A stretch of DNA of 64,000 nt from Nilaparvata lugens (GCF_014356525.2 NC_052506.1:14506783-14570782); one strand, 5' to 3'. Shown: positions 32,418 to 46,314, counted from the stretch's first letter. The notes: a model not told the origin generated them from the sequence alone. Translations and numbers: made by a program.

Positions 32418-33218
32418 TCTATGTTCTATATGAATACTGTATATAAAAGCGAAATGGCACTCACTCACTGACTGACTGACTGACTCATTCACTCGCAGAG
32501 CTAAAAATCTACCGGACCAAAAACGTTCAAATTTGGTAGGTATGTTCAGTTTGCCCTTTAAAGGCGCACTAAGAACGGATTTGAAAAAAATTCCAAAGAT
32601 ACGCCCAAAATCTGCGTTTTTCCAGCGGTTTTTTGCTTTCTCTCAGCTTTATCGAGAACAAATGATCAGAAAATGTTCAAATTCAGTACAGAAGCTCAAC
32701 TAGGGTGTAATAATGTTGTGTTAGAAGGAATTTGCAATAACGTCAAAGATACGCCCAAAATTAGCGTTTTTCCAGCGTTTTTTTGCGCTTTCTCAGCTTT
32801 ATCGAGAACAAATGTACAGAAATTGTTCAAATTCACTACAGAAGCTCAGCTGGGGTGTAATAATGTTGTTTTAGGAGAAATTTGAAATAACGCCGAAAAT
32901 ACGCCCAAAATTAACGATTTTCTCAGTTCTTTTATCAAGTAATAGACAGCAAATGTTCAATTTTAGAACAGAGGTTCAGCTAAAATCTAAAAATTTTGTG
33001 ATGAGGTGACATTAATATTTCATCAAAGATACGCCCAAAATCAGCATTTTTTCTCAGCTTCTCTGCGTTTTCTCAGTACTCTGACTTCCTGATGGAATGA
33101 AGCATGCTCAAATGAGAAACGCAGGCTGATCTCATTTTTTGACAATCCAGTCGGGGGTCCAAGGGGCGGTGCCCCCTGGCTAGACGGACATGGCGAGCAA
33201 AGCGAGCCTGACGGCTAG
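32418..33218 (+). mobile_element. Helitron-like non-autonomous element
   Basis: The 5' end is TC preceded by A, the 3' end is CTAG followed by T, as rolling-circle Helitrons require. A hairpin CCAAGGGGC-GGT-GCCCCCTGG lies about 40 bases before the 3' end. There are no inverted terminal repeats or target duplication. The start includes (CTGA)n/(CACT)n microsatellite and AAAGCGAAATGGCACTCACT. Related heads and tails occur at 34560-34720, 36003-36175 and around 62140-63040. Confidence 0.5.
32588..33070 (+). repeat. Tandem repeats inside Helitron-like element
   Basis: Four diverged units of roughly 130-150 bases each contain ATACGCCCAAAAT (about 32599, 32751, 32900 and 33031), TTTCTCAG and ACAGAAGCTCAGCT-type blocks. 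Confidence 0.65.
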
Positions 33219-33551
33219 TATTGTATATAATTGATAAACAAAGTATTTGATCGAAACTATCATAATATCTATTACTTTATCATTGAAATATATGAAGGCC
33301 TATTCTCTTGACGGATCAAATATATAACTGATAATTTTGAAGAAGATTGAACAGGTTATATTATATCACATAATTATTCTATAGAAGGCAATGGGGGGCG
33401 GAGATTTGGCAACACTGTTCTCCTATCTTTCTTCACTGTCATTATAACGTGGACCTCAATATAGAGAAGAATAGCGCTATCTGCTTTGTTGAATGATAGA
33501 CAAGGATAGCAACACCAATGATAATCAAATACTGCCATTATAACGTGGACC

Positions 33552-34464
33552 TCACTTTAAATGCTTCCATTGAAAGATAAGATTAGGTTGTCGAACATGT
33601 ATGACGTATTTCTTAAAACGAGATTACTCAACGATTTCCGTTTCATAAAACAATATCATTTTTCTGATAAGAACTGTACAGTAAGATTCACTTTATAAGG
33701 TCAGTATTACTTGTGTATAACATCAATGCTTGTCATTCAACTATGGTGAGGTCGAAATATAATAGCAGTGTTCAATATTACAGCATATTGCATATCCTCG
33801 TCTATCATTCAACAAAGCAGATAGCTCTACCTCTTTCTCGTTCGCTATGTAGCCAGATCGTCTTTTAACAATTTAGAAATAACAATTAATTAACACCTAT
33901 AAAACTACATAGATTTAAAAAAAAAGGAACACATACGGTCATTTTGACCGATAAGCTCATATTTAGAATTTAATAGCTTTTCGTCTTGAAGACGTTTTTC
34001 ATGAGATATATCATCAAGGATCAATGTTATTAGTAATACTGCTGGAAAGCTGGTTTTCGAAAGCAAATTGTATAATGTACATCCAGGTAGTGGTTATCCA
34101 TGTCATATGATTTAAATAATGATTTTGTATATATACACATTATTTACAATATACTTACACATTATTATCGCTATTATTATTATTATTATTACTAGTAATG
34201 AATAAATTAGCGTTCCTGATCTAGATTATTTACAAGTAGGTTGGGATATGTAGGTTAGCATACTGAATAAATAAAATAATTGTTATTTTTATATCAAGAC
34301 TCTGTGCTTCGAACTTATTGTTCATGTGCGATATAGGCGTGTCTATAGTGGAGGGAAAGGTACTATGATTAGCTGGCTTCACACTTAACCCTAAAGAGAC
34401 ACACTGGGGTGTTTTACACCCCAGAGATTTTTTTCTGTTCTGCAGTTGACAATATCAAACAGAT
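33552..34464. other. Non-coding stretch with MITE fragment and (ATT)n
   Basis: A MITE left-end fragment (about 33745-33870) is followed by a segment AATTAACACCTATAAAACTA that recurs at 57672. A short ATT microsatellite is at 34163-34190 and a small palindrome CTGGGGTG/CACCCCAG at 34407-34428. No gene. Confidence 0.5.
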
Positions 34465-34545
34465 GGGAGGCATTGACAAGACAGAGGATCGGTAACGTTT
34501 TTCTGCTATCTTTCTTCACTGCCATTATAACGTGGACCTCACTAT
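34465..34545 (+). repeat. TA-type MITE right-end fragment
   Basis: It reads GGCATTGACAAGACAGAGGA to CATTATAACGTGGACCTCAC, ending at TATA. Confidence 0.7.
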
Positions 34546-35789
34546 ATTAGAGGAGGAGGTGAATGAGAACTGAAGTGTTGGTTCAAAAACGTTGAAATTT
34601 GGTAGGTATGTTCAGTTGGCCCTTCAGAGGCGCACTAAGAAATCTTTTGGCGATATTTTAACTCTAAGGGTGGTTTTTAAGGGTTTAAAGTTCGTCTTTT
34701 AGCATGTATATTCTTCTTATTCCAATATCTTAAAATTATAATTGAAATGTCCATACCATATAGAACTATAATCTAGAGAGAGTACCTCTTCGATACAGTT
34801 GTTAACTGGTAACTAATTTAAAAATCTGGTGTGGTACACTCACACAACTTTCCTTGCTCATTGAACTGTAAGCCCCGTTTTTAAACGAGAATAATTCAGG
34901 GGAATAACATAATGACGATTGACGGCAACATATTTGCAACTACGATCAGACTACTGTATATGTGTATATACAATTGTATTCAGAGTACTTTTTCCTTTAT
35001 GTAAATTGTGAAATTCGATGATTCTTTTGAAATTCGTCAAAACAGCTTTTCTACAGATGAAATACCTTGACTATGACTGTGTTCTTTTTATAAGCTGCTC
35101 TACCTACCCACGGTATATGGAAGAAGAAAAAGTAAAAACCGTGTACCTACCTACCTCATGCACGAGAAGGAGGTTACAAAGTCCATTTCTCAAGGATTGG
35201 GTGTACCCCCATTAGTACTCCAGGAAAAAGACTCATGTCAATTGATAGAGCTAATGAATAACTATACAGAGTATGGATTTGGAAAAAATCGTTAGAGCCG
35301 TTTTTGAGAAAATCGTGAAAAACATGGTTTTTTAGTAACTGTCATTTTTCACAAGAATATTACGGAGCTCTTGCAATTTTCTCAGAGATGAGACTCATGT
35401 CAGTTGATAGGGCTTATTAATAGCTATCCATGGTATAAATTTGAAGAAAATCGTTAGAGCCGTTTTTGAGAAAACCGTGAAAAACATGGATTTTTAGTCA
35501 TTATCCACCATTTTTCTCAAAAATATTACGGAGCTCCAGAAATTTTCCCTGAAATGAGACTTATGCCATTTGATAGGGCTTATGGATAGCTATCCATGGT
35601 ATAAATTTGAAGAAAATCGTTAAAGCCATTTTCGAGAAAAACGTGAATAACATGTTTTTTTAGTAATCATCCGCCATCTTGAATTGCATTTTATTGAATT
35701 CCTTATTGTCGGGTCCTCATTGTATAAGGACCATAAGTTTAAATTTCAAGTCAATCGGTTAATTAAGAATGGAGTTATCGTGTTCACAG

Positions 35790-35793
<4 letters not shown>

Positions 35794-35861
<68 letters not shown>

Positions 35862-35873
35862 ACACACACACAG
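35794..35873 (+). repeat. (CA)n microsatellite
   Basis: About 80 bases of CA repeats interrupted twice by CCA. ORFs over it (HTHTHT) are artefacts. Confidence 0.95.
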
Positions 35874-36002
35874 ACAGATCAATACCCAAAAATCATGTTT
35901 TTGGACTCAGGGGACCTTGAAACGTATAGAAAACTTGAAATTGGGGTACCTTAATTTTTTTGGAAAGCAATACTTTCCTTACCTATGGTAGTAGGGGAAG
36001 GA

Positions 36003-36175
36003 AAGTAAAAATTAATTTAGTACTTTGACTTTCTGATGGAATGAAGCACGCTCAAATGAAAAATGCAGGCGAGCGAAGCGATCCCGCCGATCTCATTTTT
36101 GGACGATCCAGTCGGGGGTCCAGGGGGCGGAGACCCCTTGCTAGACGGATATGGCGAGCGAAGCGAGCAATTTCT
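36003..36175 (+). repeat. Helitron-like 3' tail fragment
   Basis: It contains GTCGGGGGTCCAGGGGGCGG and GATATGGCGAGCGAAGCGAG, closely matching 33060-33210, but lacks the terminal CTAG. Confidence 0.55.
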
Positions 36176-36339
36176 GTATATATCTGGTTATTTTTATATC
36201 TGGCTATTTTTACTCTCCTTGCCCTATTACCATAGGTAAGGAAAGTATTGCTTTCCAAAAAAAATTAAGGTACCCTAATTTCAAGTTTTCTATACGTTTC
36301 AAGGCCCCCTGAGTCCAAAAACATGATTTTTGGGTGTTG

Positions 36340-36343
<4 letters not shown>

Positions 36344-36386
<43 letters not shown>

Positions 36387-36390
36387 TATG
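36344..36390 (+). repeat. (TG)n microsatellite
   Basis: The inverted counterpart of the CA tract, shorter (about 45 bases). Confidence 0.95.
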
Positions 36391-37137
36391 TCTGTGAACA
36401 CGATAACTCCATTCCCAATTAACCGATTGACTTGAAACTTTAAACTTAATGTCCTTATACCATGAGGATTCGACAATAAGAAATTCAATGAAATTCAATT
36501 CAAGATGGCGGAAAAAATGGCGGATGGTTACTATAAAACCATGTTTTTCACGTTTTTCTCGAAAACTGCTCTAACGATTTTTTTCAAGTTCATACCATGG
36601 ATAGATATTTATAAACCCTATCAACTGACATGAGTCTCATTTCTGGGAAAATTGCAGGAGCTCCATAATATTCTTGAGAAAAATGACAGTTACTAAAAAA
36701 CCATATTTTTCACGATTTTCTCAAAAACGGCTCTAACGATTTTTTCAAATTCAAATCCTGTATAGTTATTTATCAGCTCTATCAACTGGCATGAGTCTTT
36801 TCCCTGAGAAACTAATGGCGGGTCCACCCCATCCTTGATAAATGGACTTTGTAACCTCCTTCTCGTGCATGAGGTAGGTAGGTATAGAGCAGTTTATAAA
36901 AAGAACACAGTCATAGTCAAGATATTTCATCTGTAGAACAGCTGTTTTGACGACTTCTAAAAAAATCATCGAATTTCACAATTCACACAAATTATATATA
37001 CACTTATACAGTAGTCTGATCGTAGTTTCAAATATTTTGCCCCCAATCGTCATTATGTTATTCCCGTTTTTTCTCGTTTAAGAATGAGGCTTTCAGTTCA
37101 ATGAGCAAGGAAAGTTGTGTGAGTGTACCACACCAGA

Positions 37138-39590
37138 TGTTTAGAATTGGACAGATGTCACTGAAATCATGACTATCAATTATGGAACCATCGATTTAAC
37201 ACTTGAGAAGGCGAGTGTGGTACAAAACCTGATCAAAACCAGATTGTGTATCTAATTGACTTGAGCGTTTTTCGCAAACTTACATTTTCTCAGGCTTACA
37301 TTGTCAGAATGGAGAGGTGAGAGCGAAAAAAGTGGGCTGAAATCCCGAAATGAATCGATGGAAACAAATGTCAATCAGTTGTCAGCATTTCTTTGGTGAG
37401 CAGGGAGCGAAAAACATTTTGGCCGGCTCCCCATCATCCTGTTGTTCTTGTGCGTTTGACCAGGCTCTATTATGTGTAAATTGGTGATATATTCACGCCT
37501 CATTCTTGAACTTGGGTTTCAACCAGCTTGTTGGCATTTTGCTGTCAGCTCTCTTTGTGGCGATAAATTATTGTCTCTTGTTTTACAACGACCTTCTCAT
37601 CTATACCTGGGTGAAATCCAACCAACAAATAAAATGAGAAGAATGGGGACTATCATTTCAAGGGCTAATTGAATATTGAAAATACAATACTAGTAGAACT
37701 GCCTGGAACGGAATCTCTTCAGGAAAAGTACTTTTGTTATGGTGCTCTTACAGTTATGCCCATTGTTCTGAAGGATAATGGATGGTTCACGAGCTGAATC
37801 ATATTCATGCAATTTAGGGGAAAATGTCAAGCCCATTTTTCTTCCATAGATGGTCATCAGAAAAAACTAAAACAATAGCATTATTGTTGTGTGTATTCGT
37901 CAATGAACAACTGAGAGCTGATAGAAATTCTCTAACAATGCAAGACTAGTGGGCCCAATGATAATGATTTACATGAAGAGGTTTCTAAAATCAAATAGGC
38001 CTATTGTAGTACGCGTTATAGTACAGATAGTAGGATGGGAATGGGGTTGAAAATGCTAAATAGTATCTGTGCTATGGAATATTGATGTACAGAATATATA
38101 CAGAGTAGAATTTTGTTATCATTGCCTAGTGGCATCGATCTTCACCGCGACTAGTTCTGATGCAGAGGAACACCTCTGATAATTACAGAGAATTTACAAA
38201 CTATTTTCCGAACTGGTCAAAATTGTGCCAAACTTCAAGAATCTAATTGATGAAATTTCTAGAGGAACATGATACAGTTTCAAATCGAATACAATATAAA
38301 GCAGCTTGGTCGAGGTTTGAGTGGAATTATTTAGGGATGAAGATTACTTTTGCGAAGTTTACAAATGGATGGCACCCTTTCTGCTGAGCATGCCAAGCTA
38401 CAGAAATATTCGACGATTGCTGCCCCAACAAGACATTTGCATTTGTCTTTCGGGCTCACACTCACAGTCAGGGCTCGGCCCTCATTTGTCTCATTGTGAG
38501 CAAACCCTCTCTTGGGCTAGCATCTCCCCACCCCCGGTCCATCTCGATCACCCTCCACTACAATGTGATTGTGCTGCGCGGTGTGAAACACGATTTATAA
38601 AGATATGCACAACCCATTGTTCAATAAGAGCCCAATGCAATAAAAAGCGTCTAAACTGTTGCCTCTGAAAGCATTCTATTATTAATAACTTCTGGGAGTA
38701 AACAAAAGCTGTGTTTCTGTGGACCCCACGTAGAGAGCGATGACTGTCGATCAAACAATGGATTTGTCACGCGTTGTCAGTTGTCACCCAAATTCAGTCT
38801 TTTGGACTTACAAGTATACTTTCTCGTGCTAGTACTTTTGAGCTCTTGGGTTTTCGGGATTTGAATAGCCCAAATTCTATACTTCTAAACTTTCTTCTCC
38901 CACAGAGAAGAGAAAATGTTGTCAAAGTCATTGAAACGATCCAAGAGTGTTGTCCAGAAAACATAATAGAACCGAATTCCCGACTTGAAAAATATTGTCT
39001 TTTCCGAAGTAACTCTCTAATGGCTTATAGAATATTGAAGATTTACTACAGTTTCGAATTATTGAGGAGGAGATCATGCTATTGTTGAATTAGTTGAGGT
39101 GGGATTAGAAAATGAAAAATTATAACACAATACTTACCATATCAATAACGTTAAATTATAAAAATCTTATCTCACCTTGAATTAATTATAGGAATTTGAA
39201 GAATCTCATTGCAATTCATTATTATCCTTCTACCTTCAACCATTACTAACCATCCTCTACCTCTTTTTCCCTAACTACCTTCTCTCTTCCGTCCTTCACC
39301 TATCACCACTCATCTATTTTTTGCTACTATATCATGAAGGACAAAGCTTTCTTCCAAATATACTGTCTCACAGAAAGACTGAAAAAATGATTATTTGATA
39401 ACAAAAAGGAAAAAACAATATTGATATCTAGATGTCTCTACCAAAAGATTCAATTGAATTGTGTCTTCTTAACCTACATATTCGCTCATTCATGCTTTGA
39501 AGCGTTCCTAGTCTTATTTTTTCAAGACTCAAGCGTTATTTGGAAATATGTTGGTGAAAGTAGATTTCCCATTCTTGTATGACCCCACAG
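37138..39590. other. Unique non-coding stretch
   Basis: Single-copy, moderately AT-rich sequence. Small open frames (37472-37672, 38321-38668, 38774-39088) show no domain, no clear splice structure and no supporting repeat. It may be intron or intergenic DNA. Confidence 0.4.
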
Positions 39591-40220
39591 CAGAGCAGAA
39601 ATGTCTCCATCTGATTCATCGCAAAAATGAGGATGGTCAAAGCGAGACGACGCGCATTAAAAATTGACGACGTAGTAAATTTGTGTGTGATATTGAGTGT
39701 AGTCCCCGGGGAAGCGCACCCCATAAACATGCAGCCAGGGCCGGCCGGCCGGTATGATGCTGCTGTTTTTGTATTGTGTAGCCCAGGCAGTGATTTTCAT
39801 GTTAGTTTTCCCCCAAAAAACAAGCTCTAATAAAACACTTCTTCTTGATAGACAGGAGGGGAGGGTGGGTGATCACGGGGGTGTAGTGGACCGCGTCCGG
39901 GGTCACTGCCATCAATTATTTACCGCTCCCGGTCCAGGGTCCCGGGTCTCACTTTCTTTTTCCTTCTTTATCGGAGTATTTTCGCAACACCTCCTCTGAG
40001 CTGTCCGCCCCCCCCTTGCCGGACGGACAACCGCGCTACGTCCCGAATATTGAACACCAGCCGTATGATTCAATCAAGTGGACGCCCGTCGTGCCATCTC
40101 TCCAACTCTCCAACAGTTACACTTCATTTACCATTCCTCTGAAGAGCACTTTTTCTCTTCACTTTCAAAAATGCCCTTTGCGTCGCCTCCGCTGCCCTTC
40201 AACGACAAGACGCTTCGTTA
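39591..40220. other. GC-richer island, possible regulatory DNA or exon
   Basis: This block is markedly richer in G and C than its flanks, with CCGGGGAAGCGCACCCC, CCGGCCGGCCGG and CGGTCCAGGGTCCCGGG. Open frames exist on several strands but none shows a family signature. A conserved enhancer or an untranslated first exon would both fit. Confidence 0.25.
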
Positions 40221-43200
40221 CGCAATTCATCTTTCCAGTGCCAACCTCAAACCTCCTTCTTCTGCTGCTTATCTTCGCCAGATATTTTTGCCTTCTTTTG
40301 TATACTCATTCTCCCTTCCCCTTCTTTTTTTACAAACAATCACTACCGCCTGGCTTATCAGAATGTTTTAACCAATTTTGAATATGGAGAGAGCACTCTA
40401 GAAGGATTACAGAACTTGTTTGGAATTGGTATCAAATTCAATTCATCATACTTTCTTCTATAGAGATAATCTTGCACACCCTAACTTGACAGTATTGATA
40501 TCTCTGTCTCTCTCTTCATCATATCAATAAGATGGAGAGTTGTGTTGCAGAGAGGACCTAGAGTCCTGTCACTCCGACGTTAATGAAGGACTTTGCCCTC
40601 AATGAAGGAAATTATTCAATTCAATTCTCTCTCACTCTTTTTCACTCTGTCCCTAAGGGTTCTGTTCCTAACTCCGCCCTAATAGAGGCAAATAATCAAT
40701 CTATCAATCAATCCCTCTCCGATCGTGCACTATTGGTAAGGATTTTATTCTATATTCTCTTCCCAGAGTCGACAAATATGTAGTAACAAATATATTACAA
40801 TAATTAGCATTACATTACACTACTTGCGAAAATCAAACTTCATCCAATTTTCATTCTGATTACTAATTCTTCATACTTTGTAAAATTCGTTAATCAGCTA
40901 TGTTATCATTTATTGTGAACTAGTGTTCAATCCAGCATTTTATACTATAACTTACATGAATAAAACAATCCAATCTGATCCAAACGAATCTCTCTCCCTC
41001 TTTTGTGAACGAATAATCAAGCTTGAATTATTGAAATCCCTTTTTTGATAATTGAATACTGAAATGAAAATCCAAATAGTGTGAATGGATTTTACACATT
41101 TTTGATGTTGAACTGTAATATGAGAAATAAATGTCATGGATGTTCACTTCTTGCATGTTCCCACTCACTCCAAGATTTTTGTTGATTGGTTCATGTCATA
41201 GTTGGTTCGGCATATCCATATTCTACTGAATTGATACTATCTGAGGCGGAAACTACTTGACAACATAATACTGTTGTAGCATACTAACACCTTCAATACC
41301 TAATAATATAGTGAAATAGCTAGTAACGCAAAAATGAGAAACTATTCACCTGTGATTATTTCACTAAATTTCTGGTGAAGCAAGTTCCATACCACGTTCA
41401 CGATAAGGAAATGATTTCTTTTGTGAGACAGGCGTTGGTGCTGTATTTAGCTGATATTAACAGTACTAATTTATCCTAGACAGTTCCTGGCAGAATCAGT
41501 AAATCACGATTGAAAGGAGAAGGATAGCTGAGCAGTTGTTGCCGTGTTCTGGCGTTGATCGGTGCGGGTCCGGTGCGCTGCTCTGTCCGAGGGCCTCTCG
41601 TTCCTATGGACTTGATAGACGGACAGGAAGCCATGGCTAATTGGCCAGGGCCAGAAACAGAGTAATGATTTAACGAAGAAAGTGCGGAATCATGTTCCTA
41701 CGTTTCTTTTGCTGAATAAACGTCATCTCGGCTCCACCCACCCCTCCACCTCCTTTGTTCACGATTCCCCTCTGGACCATCGAAGATCATCCAGTACTGG
41801 CTCCAAATGCTCAGTAATTAGTATAATTAAGATTTTGATATCAGATGTCTTGACGTGCTACAGCGTTTCGCTATAAGACAAGCTGTCTCTAGTCTCTGGA
41901 GCGAATCACGAACATTCTTCACTGAGAAGTCAGGAGACCGTTATAAATAAGGTCATAAGGCACTAGAATTTTTTTCGGGCAAGAACATCGAAAATTGAAA
42001 ATGCTTACGAAATATTCTATTATGATTGTGATAATTGTAATTGTGAGCAAAAAAGCTCCTTCACCCAATAATACAAGAGTGATTCAATAATATACTTTCT
42101 TCAAGGGATTGTACTGATTGAAAAACGTGTAGAATTCATGGCAACTTCAAATAATAATGAACATGTACTTCCTTAAAATGTATCTATTCAGGGCTACTTT
42201 TTTATTCATAAAATATCATCATTATAGTACCCTTTTTTGAAAAGTTTTCAATAAAAAAATACAGTGTTTTTATATTGTTTCGATTTGTGTTTTCAAGCTG
42301 TTATTTTATATTAAAAACTCTTCAAACGAAAGGGTCCTATAATATTATTTTATGAACATGTACTTATTCATAATAATATATGTCAGAAATTATATAAATT
42401 ATATTTCCAAGTTTTATGTATAAAACTTTATATTAAAACTTTCATATAAAAACTTGCTCTCATCTTAATTTGTCTGAGTAACAGAACAAATAAAATAATT
42501 GATTTTATTGTTGCCTGGAAAAAAATAATGAATATTTTGACACACAGTTTATTCAAAATACTGTGTTTGATTAGATGCCCTTGATAATCTTAAGTCCTGA
42601 GTGAGTGAGCGAATAATGTCTTTCATGGCAAAATCATGCCAAATCAAATCATTTATTCTGTTTCTTTGTTCATTTATACAATAAGTACATTATCAAAATG
42701 ATAGGGAGAGGAAAAGTAAGGTAACCTTGTGCTATTCCTCCCCCAAATTTAGATAACACATAGTCTGAGCTAGGTTAAGTCTTGTAGTTCTTCAATTCAC
42801 AAAATTCTCAGTCCTCAAGTATTTCCAGAAAATAGATTTTCGAATTAGGATGCTTCGAAACTGAACATAGAAGAAATTTTTCACATTAATTTATCACTAT
42901 AACTAAAATAGGAAATATTCACATATAAAAAATATAATTTTGAAGAATTACCGAAAAACAAACTTGAATCACGGCAAAACTATGCTCTTGAAAATTCACT
43001 CATAAACAGTTTGTCTCATTTTTATACAGCTACATGTTTGTCAACATTTGTCTGTTTGTCAACATTTTTATGACAGAAGTCATTGAAACTTCTTCCTAAC
43101 CTTCTCTTGCACATTTAGAAGATATTGTCGTGACCAGCGCGTCATTCTGCCGAATAAAACACAGTTAGCTTGTCTAAACTAATAGTGAATGAATGACCAA

Positions 43201-44250
43201 TTCAAGAAAAAGTCATTGTGGTTATCAATTCATTTTGTTATGGTCGAGGAACACTCATCTCATTAGCATAGCAGCAGACCCAAGCGCTCTTGTGAGAAAC
43301 ATTCAGAATAAGTTTTTTTCTGTGAATAGCAAATCGACGCTGAATTTGAATGGAGAGGAAATCTTAGACGGGTGGGAGACCGTGAGAAAGAAAGTAATAC
43401 TGAATATTTTATCAGTATTTATGAGAAATGATTACGCGTTACATGGTTTTTGTCACCGGCGAGGCCATTGTAATATTTTAGAGGTGTTGAGTTGCCCTGG
43501 GTCGGGGGTGGAAGGGCGGTTGAGTAGAGAAGGAAAAAGAGATATCCTTGCTTCGCTTTGGTAGTGCCTTACCGGTGGAGAGGTTCTCACATTGATAGCA
43601 ACGAGCTAAAGAGAGCTGGAGAGAGAATGTGAAGGATAGCGACATGGTCATTTTTCGAGCACAGGTGTGGATGCGACGAGTTTGGATATTATGCCTGACC
43701 ACAGCGACTGCCATGAATCAGTTGAATCAGTCCTAGCCGCAATAGAAGAAGACCGCTGTCCTTATCTTCTCCACCCATCGCACACATATTCGCCCACCGT
43801 ATAAAGCCAACTCTTTCTCAAATAATAAAATAAGCATACGACCCATTCAAAGGAGCTATCATCTCTGAGTTATGGCACAATTCACATTATCATTTCATCC
43901 AGAACTCACAAGAGTTCTGGAGACTGTCATTTTGATTCTTTTGTCAATACGTATTATCACCCAACAACTGTCATTAATAATCGAGAGCTGTTGTGGTTAG
44001 TGGTAACAAAGTAAGTCCTTCAAGAAATTGTATGAAAAAGAATATCCTTGTGTCAGATGTTGACGTGTTATTCAATGTCCAGTGATTTCACTGGTCTCGA
44101 ACCTTACTTTTGTGGAGTAGTGGGATGAAAAATATGAGATAGCATTCCACTCAACTCCCATGATTATTGGAGTTATTATTCTGGAAATTGAATTGGTGTA
44201 TTGGAATTTTGCCTTCCATATAAAGGCATATTTTGGCTTCCATATATAAC
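40221..44250. other. Unique non-coding stretch
   Basis: No gene is supported. A GC-richer patch sits at 41530-41660. The text GTAAGGTAACCTTGTGCTAT (about 42717) is a copy of the dispersed sequence near 28190. An open frame at 43193-43564 has no recognisable content. Confidence 0.4.
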
Positions 44251-44320
44251 CTTATAATATCGGGGCACCGAGCTTCGCTCATTATTTTTATTTATTGATA
44301 AACAGAAGCGCATTAATCGT
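44250..44320 (+). repeat. 'gagcttcgctc' dispersed repeat, fragment
   Basis: GGGGCACCGAGCTTCGCTCA followed by TTTATTTATTGATAAACAGA matches the start of the longer copy at 55808. Confidence 0.6.
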
Positions 44321-46232
44321 GGGGGAGGACCGCGCCACAGCGTAACAGTGCTACTTATCCACCTCCCACCACCGCATCTAAAATCGTAACCACCAAACTA
44401 TATAATATATCATTGGATTCAGGAAGAAACGGCCTACAACGTTTATTGAGAACCTTTTCCTCTAAGTCGGCTAACGACTCAAATATTCAACACATAACAA
44501 AAAGTCCATGATAAAAAAATACATTTTTCGAGATATTTTATTCTTTTACGGAAAAACTATGCGGTTTATCGCAAAAATGTAGAGGAACACATCAAAAGCC
44601 AGTAATGTGTACATGATATTGAGAAAAAAATTCAAAGCTGCACTATGAATAGTAACTGCAGGACAGGCGATTTTATAAGCGCGCGGTTTTTACAACTTAC
44701 CCCCCTCCCCCCCTAGCTGTCGACCACCCTGGGACGTGACGACATCGAGTTTCATATACACTAAAGACCCCCTAACAATAATCCGAAGTCAAATTCTCTG
44801 CCTCTCTCATGTATGCTCAATGTAAGCCAGCGCCTGGACTAAATATAAAGACAGAAATTGCTTGCTTAAGATTAATTCATCTATCAATAAGTAACATAAA
44901 CAGTGACTTGAATGTAAATTATGGTCATATGAAGAAAGAATTGCACATTGAAGTTCAAAAATATTATAGTTTTTCCAAGTTGTGTGTGAGAAATTTCTTT
45001 GATCAGTAAGCCATATTATTGACATAATGTTTGATTTAAATATGAAAGTTATGGATTATTATAATATTAATTCAATTGTCGATGTCATCGAGAGGAATTA
45101 TTGTAGAAAATTTGTTGACTGGTGGATCTCAGCTATAACTGTTCATCAAATAATGTTACATGTATACGATTCTCGGTTGAGTAATCACTGGAACAATAAT
45201 AATATTCATTTGAAATTTACACACTGGCGGACATTTCACGTGAAATTCGAAATTAATAATACGATCTAACGGAAGTTATCCTTTGTGGATGCCACGTTAT
45301 AATTATTACCATTCTGATTTGCATTACATTTACCTGATTCTATTTCCGGTGTATGAACGGAGGCTGGCATTTATATTCATCAGCATCAATGTTTGACTGT
45401 TTAGCGGAAACAACTATTGCTAATAAATTATAACCTCTGAGGTCACTTTCACAATAGTTATGTTAATGATGATGATGCCCTATAATTTCAAACAATCTCT
45501 GACAATAATAAGCACGCTATGACATGTGGAATATTGACAATACTGATAAACTCATGAGCTCACCAGGATCCTACTTGGTAGCAAAAAGCGAAAATGTTAT
45601 TACCGGAGCTTATGAGGCTGTTCAATTTTGATGGATTCCTCTTTTTAAAACCCTACTATCAGACAAATAATAATCAGAAATTTAATTGATTTGAAGAAAT
45701 GATTATAGAAAATAAGAAGCATCCATGTAAAATTGTTGAAAATTGAACAAGACTAGTTTGGATATTTATGTTATTCTCAACTTGGGAAAGTACGTAGATG
45801 TCATTCTTATAAACTTATGTTATTCTCGAAACTTTTACAAGGTTACTAGTTAGTTTCTATAATCAAACATCCATCCAGTCCTATCAAGCTACTTCATCAT
45901 ATTTGAAAAACATACTATATTTATAAAAACCTTGACATACAGTAACTTTTTCTTCCATATCAAGGTATGTATCTCGAGATATCTGCTCAAACTACTGTTT
46001 GCAAGGCCAATTCTTTTAGATACATTTGTTGTAAGTGGACTCGCTTACAAATTTTGCACATTTTTCCTACTTTCTTCTGCAATACTTCCCTTCTCTACTC
46101 CTCTTCACCCTTCATTCCATTCCTGCCTATTACATGGGAGACCATAGTTGGCTAGATTTTTCCCCCCTTTCTTTCTTTTCAGCACAGCCCGCATGAAGCT
46201 TGTTTTTGTATTTTATTAGAAATTTATTTTTT
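44321..46232. other. Unique non-coding stretch
   Basis: It includes a C-rich run near 44700-44716 (CCCCCCTCCCCCCC type). No gene is supported. Confidence 0.4.
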
Positions 46233-46314
46233 ATTGTGATCTTTTATGTTTTGATTTCTTTCATGTACATTATATTGTGATCTTTTATGTTTTGATTTCT
46301 TTCATGTACATTAT
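46233..46314 (+). repeat. Perfect 41-bp tandem duplication
   Basis: Two identical 41-base units begin ATTGTGATCTTTTATGTTTT at 46233 and 46274. The following AATAAAATTATTGATTGATT resembles a LINE 3' end. Confidence 0.85.

Larger units (their letters stand above)
32187..33551. mobile_element. Composite of TA-type MITE ends around a Helitron-like insert
   Basis: Two successive left-end fragments of the GTGAGGTCCACGTTATAATG family lie at 32187-32276 and 32277-32415. Two right-end or inverted-left fragments lie at 33373-33460 and 33461-33551. The inner pair (32283-32375 and 33468-33545) are reverse complements. The arrangement implies repeated insertion of the MITE into itself before the Helitron-like element arrived. 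Confidence 0.6.
34826..37137. mobile_element. Large inverted-repeat element with CA/TG tracts
   Basis: The left arm (34826-35999) opens ATCTGGTGTGGTACACTCAC; the right arm (36238-37137) is its reverse complement, closing GTGAGTGTACCACACCAGAT. Matching inner landmarks are CAAAACAGCT...CTACAGATGAAAT, GCATGAGGTAGGTAGGTA and GGTACCTTAATTTTTTTGGA. The loop (36000-36237) has a Helitron-like tail. Each arm holds a dinucleotide tract. An eroded copy of the inner arm end lies at 54120-54236. Confidence 0.75.

Noticed and set aside
35684..35954. His/Thr repeat proteins
   Set aside because: They are translations of the CA microsatellite.
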